A stretch of DNA of 32,138 bases from Candidatus Rokubacteria bacterium RIFCSPLOWO2_02_FULL_72_37 (GTDB lineage Bacteria; Methylomirabilota; Methylomirabilia; Rokubacteriales; CSP1-6): positions 2,585-34,722 of the forward strand of contig MGCE01000030.1 of the NCBI GenBank assembly GCA_001790315.1, read 5' to 3'. Positions within the stretch are counted from its first letter, which is position 1. Each line of letters begins with the position of its first letter. This document shows positions 19,994 to 30,302 of the stretch, piece after piece. The notes under the pieces are model-generated. The model was not told the DNA's origin and searched no databases. It saw only the letters and a list, made by a program, of their open reading frames with translations. Made by a program: the position numbers and the translations under genes.

Positions 19994-21118
19994 TCAGCCT
20001 CCCTTCCGCGCCATCAGCTCGGTGAAGCGATGGAACAGGTGGTTCGCGTCGTGCGGCCCCGGCGAGGCCTCCGGGTGGTACTGCACGGAGAACGCGGGCC
20101 ACTCGCGGTGGCGCAGGCCCTCGCAGGTGCCGTCGTTCAGGTTGACGTGTGTCGGCTCCCAGCCGCGGGCGCCGACCGAGTCCGGATCGACGGCGAAGCC
20201 GTGGTTCTGCGCGGTGATCTCGACCTTGCCCGTCGCGAGATCCTTCACCGGGTGGTTGGCGCCGTGGTGGCCGAAGGGCAGCTTGTACGTGCGGCCGCCG
20301 CCGGCGAGGCCGAGGATCTGGTGGCCGAGGCAGATGCCGAAGATCGGGAGCCGTCCGAGCAGCTCGCGCACCGAGGCGATGAGGTACGGGACGCCCTCGG
20401 GGTCGCCCGGGCCGTTGGAGAGGAACAGGCCGTCGGGCCGCCGCTCGAGGATCTCGGCGGCGGAGGTGGCGGCCGGGACGACCGTGACCTCGCAGCCCGC
20501 CATCCGGAGCTGCCGCAGGATGTTGAGCTTGACGCCGCAGTCGTAGGCGACGACGCGGAGGTGGGGCGCGGGCGGCGGCACGTAGCCCCGTGCGAGCTCC
20601 CAGCTTCCCTCCTGCCAGGCGAACGGCGCCTCCGTCGTCACCTCCGCGACGAGATCGCGACCGACGAGGCCCGGCAGCGCGCGGGCACGCTCGAGCAGGC
20701 GCGCGGGATCGGCCTCGACGGAGGAGATGATGCCGTCCTGGGCGCCGTGATCCCGCAGATGACGCGTGAGCGCGCGCGTGTCGATGCCCTGGAGGCCCAC
20801 GATCCCGTGGGTCCTGAGGTAGTCGTGGAGGCTCGTCGAGGCCCGGAAGTTCGACGCGATCGGCGAGGCCTCCTTCACGATGAACCCGTTCACCCACGGG
20901 CGCCGCGACTCGACGTCCTCCAGGTTCACGCCGTAGTTGCCGATCAGCGGGTAGGTCATCATGACGATCTGGCCACGGTAGCTCGGGTCCGTCAGGATCT
21001 CCTGGTAGCCCGACATCGCCGTGTTGAAGATGACCTCGCCGGAGGCCTCGCCGAGCGCTCCGAGCGCCCCGCCACGAAACACGCGACCGTCGCGCAGGAC
21101 GAGGATGGCGGGCGTCAC
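19994..21118 (-). CDS. carA: Carbamoyl-phosphate synthase small subunit
   Basis: [65 protein letters not shown]; amidotransferase motif [17 protein letters not shown] overlap with pyrC. Confidence 0.96.
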   Translation of the reverse strand: MTPAILVLRDGRVFRGGALGALGEASGEVIFNTAMSGYQEILTDPSYRGQIVMMTYPLIGNYGVNLEDVESRRPWVNGFIVKEASPIASNFRASTSLHDYLRTHGIVGLQGIDTRALTRHLRDHGAQDGIISSVEADPARLLERARALPGLVGRDLVAEVTTEAPFAWQEGSWELARGYVPPPAPHLRVVAYDCGVKLNILRQLRMAGCEVTVVPAATSAAEILERRPDGLFLSNGPGDPEGVPYLIASVRELLGRLPIFGICLGHQILGLAGGGRTYKLPFGHHGANHPVKDLATGKVEITAQNHGFAVDPDSVGARGWEPTHVNLNDGTCEGLRHREWPAFSVQYHPEASPGPHDANHLFHRFTELMARKGG

Positions 21119-22385
21119 GGCCGCACGACCCCGCCGGCGACGATGGTGAGCGCGGGCGCGCCGGTGAGCTGCCAGGAGGCGAACGGCGTGTTGCGACTCT
21201 TCGACCTGAAGCGCGCCGGCTCGATGGTGACTCGCCGATCCAGGTCGAGCACCGTCACGTCCGCCGGCGCGCCCGGAGCGAGGCTCCCGCCCGGCAGGCC
21301 GAACAGGCGCGCCGGATCGCGCGAGAGCCGCGCGACGAGCGTCGCCAGGGACAGGAGGCCGGGGCCGACGACCCGGTCGAGCAGCACGGACACGGCGGTC
21401 TCGAGGCCGACGACGCCGAACGCGGCCCGGTCGAACTCGCCTTCTTTCTCGGCGAGCGCGTGCGGCGCGTGGTCGGTCGCGATGCAATCGATGGTGCCGT
21501 CGGCGAGCGCCTCGAGGAGCGCCTCCGTGTCGCGCTTGGTCCGGAGCGGTGGCGCCATCTTCGTGTTCGGATCGTACGTCCGGACAGCCTCTTCGGTGAG
21601 GACCAGATGGTGTGGCGTCACCTCGGCGGTCACCCGCACGCCTCGCGATTTCCCTTCGCGGACGAGCCGGACCGCGCCCGCCGTCGAGAGGTGGGCGATG
21701 TGCACGTGCGCCCCTGTCAGCTCCGCGAGGAGGATGTCGCGCGCGACCATCACGTCCTCGGCCGCCGCCGGCGCGCCCGGCAGGCCGACCTCCGTGGAGA
21801 CGACGCCCTCGTTCATCGCCCACCCGTGACAGAGCGTCGTGTCCTCCGCGTGGCTGACGACCGGCACGCCGAAGGGCAGCGTGTACTCGAGCGCGCGCCG
21901 GTAGAGGCCGGCGTTCATCACGCACCGGCCGTCGTCGGAGAAGGCCACGCAGCCGGCCTCGGCGAGCTCCGCCAGCTCGGCGAGCTCCTCGCCCTTGAGG
22001 CCGCGGGTCACCGCGCCGATCGGGTAGACGCGCACGACGCCCTCGACCTTCGCCTTGGCCAGGATGTAATCCGTGACGGCGCCGTTGTCGTTGACGGGAT
22101 GCGTGTTCGCCATGCACGCCACGGCCGTGAAGCCGCCGGCCGCCGCGGCGCGCGTTCCCGTCGCGACCGTCTCCTTGTACTCGTAGCCCGGCTCGCGCAG
22201 GTGGACGTGCACGTCGATGAAGCCCGGGCAGACCACCTTCCCCGTCACGTCGAGGACCTCGGTGCCAGCCGGCGCCTCGAGCCTTCTTCCGACGCGCTCC
22301 ACCCGCCCCTCGACGAGCAGGACGTCCTGCACGGCGTCGAGGCCGTTGGCGGGATCGACGACGCGGCCGTTCTGGAGCAGCAGAC

Positions 22386-22389
<4 letters not shown>
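21115..22389 (-). CDS. pyrC: Dihydroorotase
   Basis: [65 protein letters not shown]. Confidence 0.95.
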
Positions 22390-23950
<1,561 letters not shown>

Positions 23951-23952
23951 TC

Positions 23953-23982
23953 ACTCTACCTGCGCGTTCCCGCCGCTGTCAA
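23953..23982 (-). promoter_or_regulatory. Sigma70-like promoter of the pyr operon
   Basis: - strand TTGACA (23982-23977), N18, TAGAGT (23958-23953). The -35 overlaps the xth stop codon. Predicted start leaves a leader of about 55 nt. Confidence 0.65.
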
Positions 23983-24752
23983 CCGCCGGCGAGCGTCGCG
24001 ACGACGGGCACGTGGTCGGATGGCTTCTCACCCTTGCGCTCCTCACGGTCGATCTCGACCGCGGTGCAGGCGCTCGCCACGGACGCCGACACGAGGATGT
24101 GATCGATCCGGAGCCCCCAGCCCCGGTGGAACGCCCCGGCCCGGTAGTCCCACCACGTGAACAGCTCGCCCGCCTCGCGGTGCAGGCGGAGCGCGTCGCT
24201 GAGCCCCCAGGCGAGGAGGTCCCGGAACGCCGCACGCTCCGGCTCGCTGCACATGATCTTCCCCCGCCACTGCTCGGGGTCCCACACGTCCCGGTCCTCG
24301 GGCGCGACGTTGAGGTCGCCGCAGACGACGACGTCGCGCCCGGCGTCGGCGCCGGCGTCGAGAAAGGCGCGGAGGCGCCGGTACCAGTCGAGCTTGTAGA
24401 CGTACTTCTCCGAGCCCACCTCCTGGCCATTCGGGCCGTAGACGTTGACGACGCGGAGGCCGGCGACGTCGGCCACCAGGAACCGGCGCTGGGCGTCGTC
24501 GGCGTCGCCCGGGAGCGCGCGCGCGACCTCGGTCGGCTCCGCGCGCGAGAGTATCGCGACGCCGTTGTAGGTGCGCTGCCCGGCGACGAGCGACCGGTAC
24601 CCACACGCCTCGAGCTCGGCGCGCGGGAACTCCTCATCGGTCACCTTGACCTCCTGCAGGCACACGATGTCGGGCCGGCGGCGCTCGAGCCAGGCCAGGA
24701 GGCGTGGCAGGCGGATTCGGATCGAGTTGACGTTCCAGGTCGCGAGCTTCAC
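23979..24752 (-). CDS. xth: Exodeoxyribonuclease III family (AP endonuclease)
   Basis: VKLATWNVNSIRIRLPRLLAWLERRRPDIVCLQEVKVTDEEFP; NVYGPNGQ; VVCGDLNVAPEDRDV; GLRIDHILVS; KPSDHVPVVA. GTG start overlaps the carbamate kinase stop. Confidence 0.95.
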   Translation of the reverse strand: MKLATWNVNSIRIRLPRLLAWLERRRPDIVCLQEVKVTDEEFPRAELEACGYRSLVAGQRTYNGVAILSRAEPTEVARALPGDADDAQRRFLVADVAGLRVVNVYGPNGQEVGSEKYVYKLDWYRRLRAFLDAGADAGRDVVVCGDLNVAPEDRDVWDPEQWRGKIMCSEPERAAFRDLLAWGLSDALRLHREAGELFTWWDYRAGAFHRGWGLRIDHILVSASVASACTAVEIDREERKGEKPSDHVPVVATLAGG

Positions 24753-25687
24753 GGCGCGTCCCGTACGATCGCGGTGCCCGCGCGCCCGGCGACGGCCTCG
24801 GCGACGCGGTCGAGCGAGGTGATGACCGCGCGGCCACCGGCCTCGACGAACTCGGCCGCCGCCTCGACCTTCGGCCCCATGCTGCCCGGCGGGAACTCGC
24901 CCGCGGCGAGCAGCTGTTGCGCCTCGCGGATCGTGAGCCGGCTGAGGAAGCGCTGCCGCGGCGTGCCCCAGCCGACGGCCACGCGCTCGACGCCGGTGAG
25001 GAACAGCACGGCGTCGGCGCCGAGTGCCTGCGCGAGCACGACGCTCGCGAAGTCCTTCTCGATCACGGCCTCGACGCCACGGAGCCCGCCGGGCGTCTCG
25101 ACCACGGGAATGCCGCCGCCGCCCACGGCGACGGGGATCGCGCCGGCGTCCACGAGCGCCCGGACCAGCGGCGCCTCGACGACCCGGACGGGACGCGGCG
25201 AGGGGACGACGCGCCGCCAGCCGCGCCCCGCGTCCTCGACGACCTGCCAGCCGCTCTCCTTCGCGAGCCGCGCGGCCTGCGCCTCTCGATAGAACGTCCC
25301 GATCGGCTTGGTCGGTCGCGCGAAGGCCGGGTCGGCGGGGTCCACGACCACCTGGCAGACGAGAGCCGCGACGCGGTCGGGAAGCCCGCGCCGGCGCAGC
25401 AGGTTGCCGAGCACCTGCTGGATCGCGAAGCCCATGCTGCCCTGCGTCTCGGCGACGCAGAGATCCAGCGTGAGGGCGGGGATCACGAGCTTGGCGATCT
25501 CCATGCGGAGCAACTCCTCGCCGACCTGCGGGCCGTTGCCGTGCGTCAGCACGAGGCGGTGGCCCGCCGCGACCAGGTCGAGGAGCGGCGGGAGCGAGCG
25601 GGTGAGCGCGTCGAACCATTCGGTGGCCGACCCGCCGTCGTCGGTCCGGAGGGCGTTCCCGCCGATGGCGACGACGAGCCGGGTCAT
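24749..25687 (-). CDS. arcC: Carbamate kinase
   Basis: MTRLVVAIGGNALRTDDGG, VLTHGNGPQVGEELLRME, ETQGSMGFAIQQVLGNLL, PVAVGGGGIPVV, GVEAVIEKDFASVVLAQALGADAVLFLTGVERV, GSMGPKVEAAAEFVEAGG. Confidence 0.95.
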   Translation of the reverse strand: MTRLVVAIGGNALRTDDGGSATEWFDALTRSLPPLLDLVAAGHRLVLTHGNGPQVGEELLRMEIAKLVIPALTLDLCVAETQGSMGFAIQQVLGNLLRRRGLPDRVAALVCQVVVDPADPAFARPTKPIGTFYREAQAARLAKESGWQVVEDAGRGWRRVVPSPRPVRVVEAPLVRALVDAGAIPVAVGGGGIPVVETPGGLRGVEAVIEKDFASVVLAQALGADAVLFLTGVERVAVGWGTPRQRFLSRLTIREAQQLLAAGEFPPGSMGPKVEAAAEFVEAGGRAVITSLDRVAEAVAGRAGTAIVRDAP

Positions 25688-25818
25688 GGGAGCGGGGTCC
25701 GCGCGGCCGGCTCGCGCCGTGGGTGGCCTGCTGCAGGCACGCGTGGCTTTGATTGGAGCGGGGTCCGCGCGGCCGGCTCGCGCCGTGGGTGGCCTGCTGC
25801 AGGCACGCGTGGTTTCAT
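25684..25818 (-). CDS. Candidate 44-aa small ORF made of two 22-aa units, translationally bridging DUF1116 and carbamate kinase
   Basis: M-KPRVPAAGHPRREPAARTPLQS-KPRVPAAGHPRREPAARTPLP*. ATG (25818-25816) overlaps the DUF1116 stop (25817-25815) as ATGA; its TGA (25686-25684) overlaps the arcC ATG (25687-25685) as ATGA. Confidence 0.45.
   Translation of the reverse strand: MKPRVPAAGHPRREPAARTPLQSKPRVPAAGHPRREPAARTPLP
25689..25815. repeat. Two tandem copies of a 66-bp unit
   Basis: GGAGCGGGGTCCGCGCGGCCGGCTCGCGCCGTGGGTGGCCTGCTGCAGGCACGCGTGG occurs identically (58 bp) at 25689-25746 and 25755-25812, period 66; similarity extends to 60/61 with one substitution. Confidence 0.97.
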
Positions 25819-27218
25819 CCGGCGAGCGCCGCGAGCGCCAGCTCGAAGCAGGCGAGCGGCGCGCGGGCGACGCCGGCGCCGATCTGGCCGGTCCCGGCCT
25901 GCCGCCCGGCGATGCCCGTGTTGATGAGCGGCGTGATTCCGGTCTCGACGACGCGCCGCACGTCGATGCCCGCGGGCACCCCACGCTCGTCCTGCGCGGG
26001 GATCGAGAAGTACGGGTGCTCGCCGTGACAGATGTCGCGGATCTCCTCGGTCGCGGCCAGCGCGTCCGCCATCCCGCCGGCGCCGACGAAGCGGGCGACC
26101 GCGGGGGACGCCGCCATCGCGCCGCCGCCGAGGCCGACCGTCTCGACGATCGCGCTGTCGCCCATGTCCGGGTTTGCGTCGCCGGCGCCGTAGCCCGGGA
26201 AGTAGAGCCCGGTGGGCATTTCGACGGGCGCCGTGAACCACCGGTCGCCCGTCGCGGAGACCCGGATGCCGAAGTCCGTGCCGTTGCGCGCCATCGCGGT
26301 GACGAGCGTCGCCTCCGGGATGCCGGCCGCCGGGTCGGCGAGCGCCTTGCCTGCCGCCATCGCGACGTTCAGGAAGAACTGATCGTTGCCGGCCATGAAC
26401 TCGGCGAGCCGCGCGACCGCGTTGTGGCGCTGGCCCGCGCGCGCCACGTGCGGCATCAGCGCGCGCACTAGGAGCGAGGAGGCGGCGACGTTCCGCTGGT
26501 GCAGCTCGTCGCCCATCCGCAGTGCCTGGGCGATGAGCGGGCGCAGCTCGATCCCGCGCGCCGCCCTGAGCGCGGCGCCGAGTAGCGGCCCGGCCTCGCT
26601 GGCGAGCCAGCGCAGGCGCGCGAGCACGGAGTCGTCGGTCGCGCCGAAGCGGAGCACCTTGCCGAGGCCTTCGTTGATCGTCGCGTGGGCGCGGGTGCCG
26701 TGCGCGCGGTTCTCGACCACGAGGACCGGCATCGACGCGGTGACGATCCCCGTCATCGGGCCGACCGCTCGCCAGTCGTGGCAGGGCGCCAGGCGCGCCG
26801 CGCCGCGCCGCACGAGGTCCTCCGCGGCGTCGTCGTTGGCCGCCCAGCCCTCGTAGCGGATCGCGCAGCGGACGGCCGCGCGCATCGGCTCGCACATCCG
26901 CTCCCAGGCGAGCGGCGGCCCCGCGTGGAGCACCGTGCGCTCGGGCAGCTCGAGCGCCTCGCGGGCGGGGCGGCAGTCGACCAGCGCGGGCTCGCCGCCG
27001 GTGAGCCGATCGAACGCGACGGCGTTCGCGCGCTCGACGGCCTCGCGCCGAGCGTCCAGGCGCGCGAGCAGGGCGAGGGCGTGGGCGCTGGCAGCCGGCG
27101 GCCGCCAGGCGACGTGGACGACCGGCACGCGCAGGGCGGCGAGCGTCTCGGCGAACAGCTCGAGGCCCACGTTGACGACGCGCGGCGGCGCGGCCAGCAA
27201 CGGGTGCTCCGGCGTCAT
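25815..27218 (-). CDS. DUF1116 family protein (YlbE/AllG-like)
   Basis: VVNVGLELFAETLAALRVPVVHVAWRPPA, GPMTGIVTASMPVLVVENRAHGTRAHATINEGLGKVLRFGA, GDELHQRNVAASSLLVRALMPH, NDQFFLNVAMAAGKA, ARNGTDFGIRVSATGDRWFTAPVEMPTGLYFPGYGAGDANPDMGDSAIVETVGLGG. Confidence 0.9.
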   Translation of the reverse strand: MTPEHPLLAAPPRVVNVGLELFAETLAALRVPVVHVAWRPPAASAHALALLARLDARREAVERANAVAFDRLTGGEPALVDCRPAREALELPERTVLHAGPPLAWERMCEPMRAAVRCAIRYEGWAANDDAAEDLVRRGAARLAPCHDWRAVGPMTGIVTASMPVLVVENRAHGTRAHATINEGLGKVLRFGATDDSVLARLRWLASEAGPLLGAALRAARGIELRPLIAQALRMGDELHQRNVAASSLLVRALMPHVARAGQRHNAVARLAEFMAGNDQFFLNVAMAAGKALADPAAGIPEATLVTAMARNGTDFGIRVSATGDRWFTAPVEMPTGLYFPGYGAGDANPDMGDSAIVETVGLGGGAMAASPAVARFVGAGGMADALAATEEIRDICHGEHPYFSIPAQDERGVPAGIDVRRVVETGITPLINTGIAGRQAGTGQIGAGVARAPLACFELALAALAG

Positions 27219-27361
27219 GTGCCCTCCCGTGAGAAGTTGACATTACCACGCCCGCCCCGGCACCATGAGATGGAGGTCTGACCGAGGCGCGTGAACGAGC
27301 GAATCGTCGATCCCACCAGGCTCGGCGTGCAGAAAGAGAGCACCGATAGTGCGGTGAGCCG

Positions 27362-30277
27362 GTGAGGCTGCGTACTCAGCTGTCGGCGCTCGTCGTCTCG
27401 GCCCTCGTCCCGGTCGTGCTCTTCGCGGGGCTTCTGGCGCTGCTCTACAGCCGCGACCGGCAGACCGAGGTCAACCGGGACCTCTCTTCGACCGCCCGAA
27501 GCCTCTCGCGCGCCCTGGACCGCGAGTTCGAGGCTCACATCCGGGCGCTCGAGGTGCTGGCGACGTCCCATCACCTGGACGTCGGCGACCTCCGCGGGTT
27601 CCGCCTGGAAGCCGACCGCGCCATCGCGATGTCGCCCGCCTGGGAGGCGATCGTGCTCGTCGATCCCGGCGGCCAGCAGTTCGTGAACACCCGGGTCGCG
27701 CCGGGAACGCCGCTGCCGCGGACGGGGCTGGCCGCGCTGGTCGCGCGGACGATCGCCACCCGGCGGCCCGGCGTCTCCGATCTGTTCGTCGGCCCCGTGG
27801 CGAAGCGTCCGGTGATCGCGCTCGCCGTTCCCGTCGTGCGCGACGGCGCGGTCAGGTTCGTGCTGACGTCGAGCACCTCGCCCGAGCGCGTGCGGGCGCT
27901 CCTGGCCGACCAGCGCATTCCGGCGGACTTCGTCGCGACCATCGTGGACGGCGGGGCCGTGATCGTCGCGCGTAGCCTGGCGCCCGAGCAGTTCGTCGGC
28001 GGGCGGGTGAGCGGGCCGCTCGCCGCACGGCTCGCAGGATCCGACGAGACCCTCTGGGATGGCAGGACGCTCGAGGGCGAAGATGTGCGCGCGGCGGTGC
28101 GCCGGTCGAGCGTGTCCGGCTGGGCGGTGGTCGTCACGGTGCCGTCCGCGGTCGTGCAGGCGCCGGTGTACCGGGCGCTGGGATACCTCTCGCTGGCCGG
28201 GCTCGTGGTGGTTCTCGGGGGACTCGGCCTGGCGATCGTCGTCGGGCGCCGGATCGCCGCCCCGATCACCGCGCTCGCCGACGCCGCCGGGGCGCTCGGC
28301 CGCGGCGAACCCGTCCAGCGGCCGCCGTCGTCGATCGTGGAGGTGGAGCGAGTGGCGCGTGCGCTCGAGGCCGCCAGCGCGGAGCGGGGCCGCGCCGAGG
28401 CATCACTCAGGGCGAACGAGCGTTTCTACCGCTCGCTCCTCGAGAACGCGCTCGACATGGTCACGGTCGTCGACGCGCAGGGCGTGGTCGTCTACGAGAG
28501 CGCGGCGATCACGCGCGTGCTCGGCTGGACCCCGGCCGAGCGCGTCGGCCGGCCGCACGGCGAGCTGGTGCACCCCGACGACGTGGCCGTGGCCGCCGAC
28601 GGCATCGCACGGGGATTCCGGGCGGCGGGAGTGGCGCAGACGTTCCGGTTCCGGGCGCGTCACAGGGATGGGACCTGGCGCGACATGCACTCGGTCGGCC
28701 AGGTCTTCGTGGACGAGGCGGGCGTCGTCATCGGCGTCGTCAACTCGCGCGACGTGACCGGGCAGCGGCGCGCGGAGGAGGAGCTGGCGCTGCAGTCGCG
28801 CGCGCTCGACGCCGCCGCCAACGGGATCGTCATCACGGACCGCGACGGGCGGGTCGTCTGGGTCAACGAGGCGTTCACGCGGATGACGGGCTACCCGGCG
28901 GCGGAGGTCGTCGGGCAGACGCCGCGGCTCCTGAAGTCGGGCCGGCACGAGCACGCCTTCTACACCCGGCTGTGGGAAACCGTGGTCTCCGGTGTCCCGT
29001 GGCGCGGCGAGCTGGTCAACCGGCGGCGGGACGGGTCGCTCTACACCGAGGAGCAGGTGATCACGCCGGTGCGCGCCGCCGGCGGGCAGATCACGCACTT
29101 CATCGCGGTCAAGCAGGATGTCACCGACCGGAAGCGGGTCGACGAGGAGCTGCGGCAGCAGCGGGAGGTCCTCTACCAGAGCGAGAAGCTCGCGGGGATG
29201 GGTCAGCTCCTCGCGGGCGTCGCCCACGAGCTGAACAACCCGCTCACCGTCGTGATCGGGCGGGCGACGATGCTCGGGCGCGCGCTCGCGGGTGGTCCTC
29301 TCGAGCCCTCCGTGAGGAAGCTGGCCGAGGCCGCCGAGCGTTGCTCGCGGATCGTGAAGAACTTCGTCGCGCTCGCGCGCCAGCGGCCGCCGACACGCCA
29401 GAAGGTGGCGCTGAACCAGGTCGTCCGCGAGGCCCTCGAGCTGGTCGCCTACCCGCTGCGCGTGGACGACGTCGAGGTGACACTCGACCTGGCGCCCGAC
29501 CTCGCGCCGATCTGGGGCGACGCGCACCAGCTCCACCAGGTGGTCGTCAACCTCCTGACCAACGCCCACCAGGCGGTGCGCGAGACGCTGCCCCCGCGCC
29601 GCGTCGCCCTGACGACGCGCGCCGACGCCGCGCGCGGCCGGCTCCGGCTCGAGGTGAGCGACACGGGGCGCGGCATCCCGCCGGAGATCCGTCCGCGCGT
29701 CTTCGAACCGTTCTTCACGACGAAGCCGGTGGGGCAAGGCACCGGGCTCGGCCTCTCGATCTGCCAGGGGATCGTGGAGGGCCACGGCGGGACCATCGGC
29801 GTCGCCGACGGGACGCCGGGCGCGACGTTCGTCGTCGAGCTGCCGGCGGGCGAGGGAGCGGAGGCCCGTGCGGAGCCCGAGACGGTGGAGCTGGCGCCGC
29901 CGGCCCGGCGCGGAATCGTCCTGGTCGTGGACGACGAGGCGGAGGTGGGCGGTCTCCTCGCCGAGCTGATCGCCGCCGATGGCCACGAGGTCGACACGGC
30001 GAGCGACGGGCTCGACGCGCTCGACAAGCTCGGTCGCCGCGCCTACGACCTGGTGCTGAGCGACGTGAAGATGCCGAACCTGGACGGCCGCGGTCTCTAC
30101 CGCGAAGTCGAGCGCCGGTTCCCGCATCTCGCCGCGCGGATGGTCTTCCTCACCGGCGACGCCCTGGGCGCGGAGGTGTCCGCTTTCATCGAGACGACGG
30201 GCCGGCTGAACCTCGGCAAGCCGTTCGATCCCGACAAGGTGCGTCGGCTCGTGAATCGGATGCTGGCGACCCTCTGA
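27362..30277 (+). CDS. Membrane hybrid histidine kinase: Cache-like sensor, TM, HAMP, two PAS, HisKA, HATPase, C-terminal REC
   Basis: N-terminal TM LVVSALVPVVLFAGLLALLY, second TM LGYLSLAGLVVVLGGLGLAIVVGRRIAAPI, PAS segments FYRSLLENALDMVTVVDAQG and LDAAANGIVITDRDGRVVWVNEAF, HisKA MGQLLAGVAHELNNPLTVVIGRATML, GTGLGLSICQGIVEGHGG, REC IVLVVDDEAEVGGLLAELIAADGHEV...VLSDVKMPNLDG. Confidence 0.93.
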   Translation: MRLRTQLSALVVSALVPVVLFAGLLALLYSRDRQTEVNRDLSSTARSLSRALDREFEAHIRALEVLATSHHLDVGDLRGFRLEADRAIAMSPAWEAIVLVDPGGQQFVNTRVAPGTPLPRTGLAALVARTIATRRPGVSDLFVGPVAKRPVIALAVPVVRDGAVRFVLTSSTSPERVRALLADQRIPADFVATIVDGGAVIVARSLAPEQFVGGRVSGPLAARLAGSDETLWDGRTLEGEDVRAAVRRSSVSGWAVVVTVPSAVVQAPVYRALGYLSLAGLVVVLGGLGLAIVVGRRIAAPITALADAAGALGRGEPVQRPPSSIVEVERVARALEAASAERGRAEASLRANERFYRSLLENALDMVTVVDAQGVVVYESAAITRVLGWTPAERVGRPHGELVHPDDVAVAADGIARGFRAAGVAQTFRFRARHRDGTWRDMHSVGQVFVDEAGVVIGVVNSRDVTGQRRAEEELALQSRALDAAANGIVITDRDGRVVWVNEAFTRMTGYPAAEVVGQTPRLLKSGRHEHAFYTRLWETVVSGVPWRGELVNRRRDGSLYTEEQVITPVRAAGGQITHFIAVKQDVTDRKRVDEELRQQREVLYQSEKLAGMGQLLAGVAHELNNPLTVVIGRATMLGRALAGGPLEPSVRKLAEAAERCSRIVKNFVALARQRPPTRQKVALNQVVREALELVAYPLRVDDVEVTLDLAPDLAPIWGDAHQLHQVVVNLLTNAHQAVRETLPPRRVALTTRADAARGRLRLEVSDTGRGIPPEIRPRVFEPFFTTKPVGQGTGLGLSICQGIVEGHGGTIGVADGTPGATFVVELPAGEGAEARAEPETVELAPPARRGIVLVVDDEAEVGGLLAELIAADGHEVDTASDGLDALDKLGRRAYDLVLSDVKMPNLDGRGLYREVERRFPHLAARMVFLTGDALGAEVSAFIETTGRLNLGKPFDPDKVRRLVNRMLATL

Positions 30278-30302
30278 GACGCGCGCGGGGGTGGTGGCGG
30301 CG

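Noticed and set aside
25689-25815. CRISPR-like array
   Set aside because: Only two copies, separated by 8 bp with no variable spacers; a simple 66-bp tandem duplication that stays in a reading frame.
24749-25984. 411-aa version of carbamate kinase with a repeat-containing N-terminus
   Set aside because: The extension reads through the 66-bp repeats and into DUF1116 in another frame; the canonical start MTRLVVAIGGNALR is at 25687.
27237-27266. TTGACA upstream of the hybrid kinase as a sigma70 promoter
   Set aside because: No acceptable -10 hexamer at 16-19 nt spacing (CACCAT at best).
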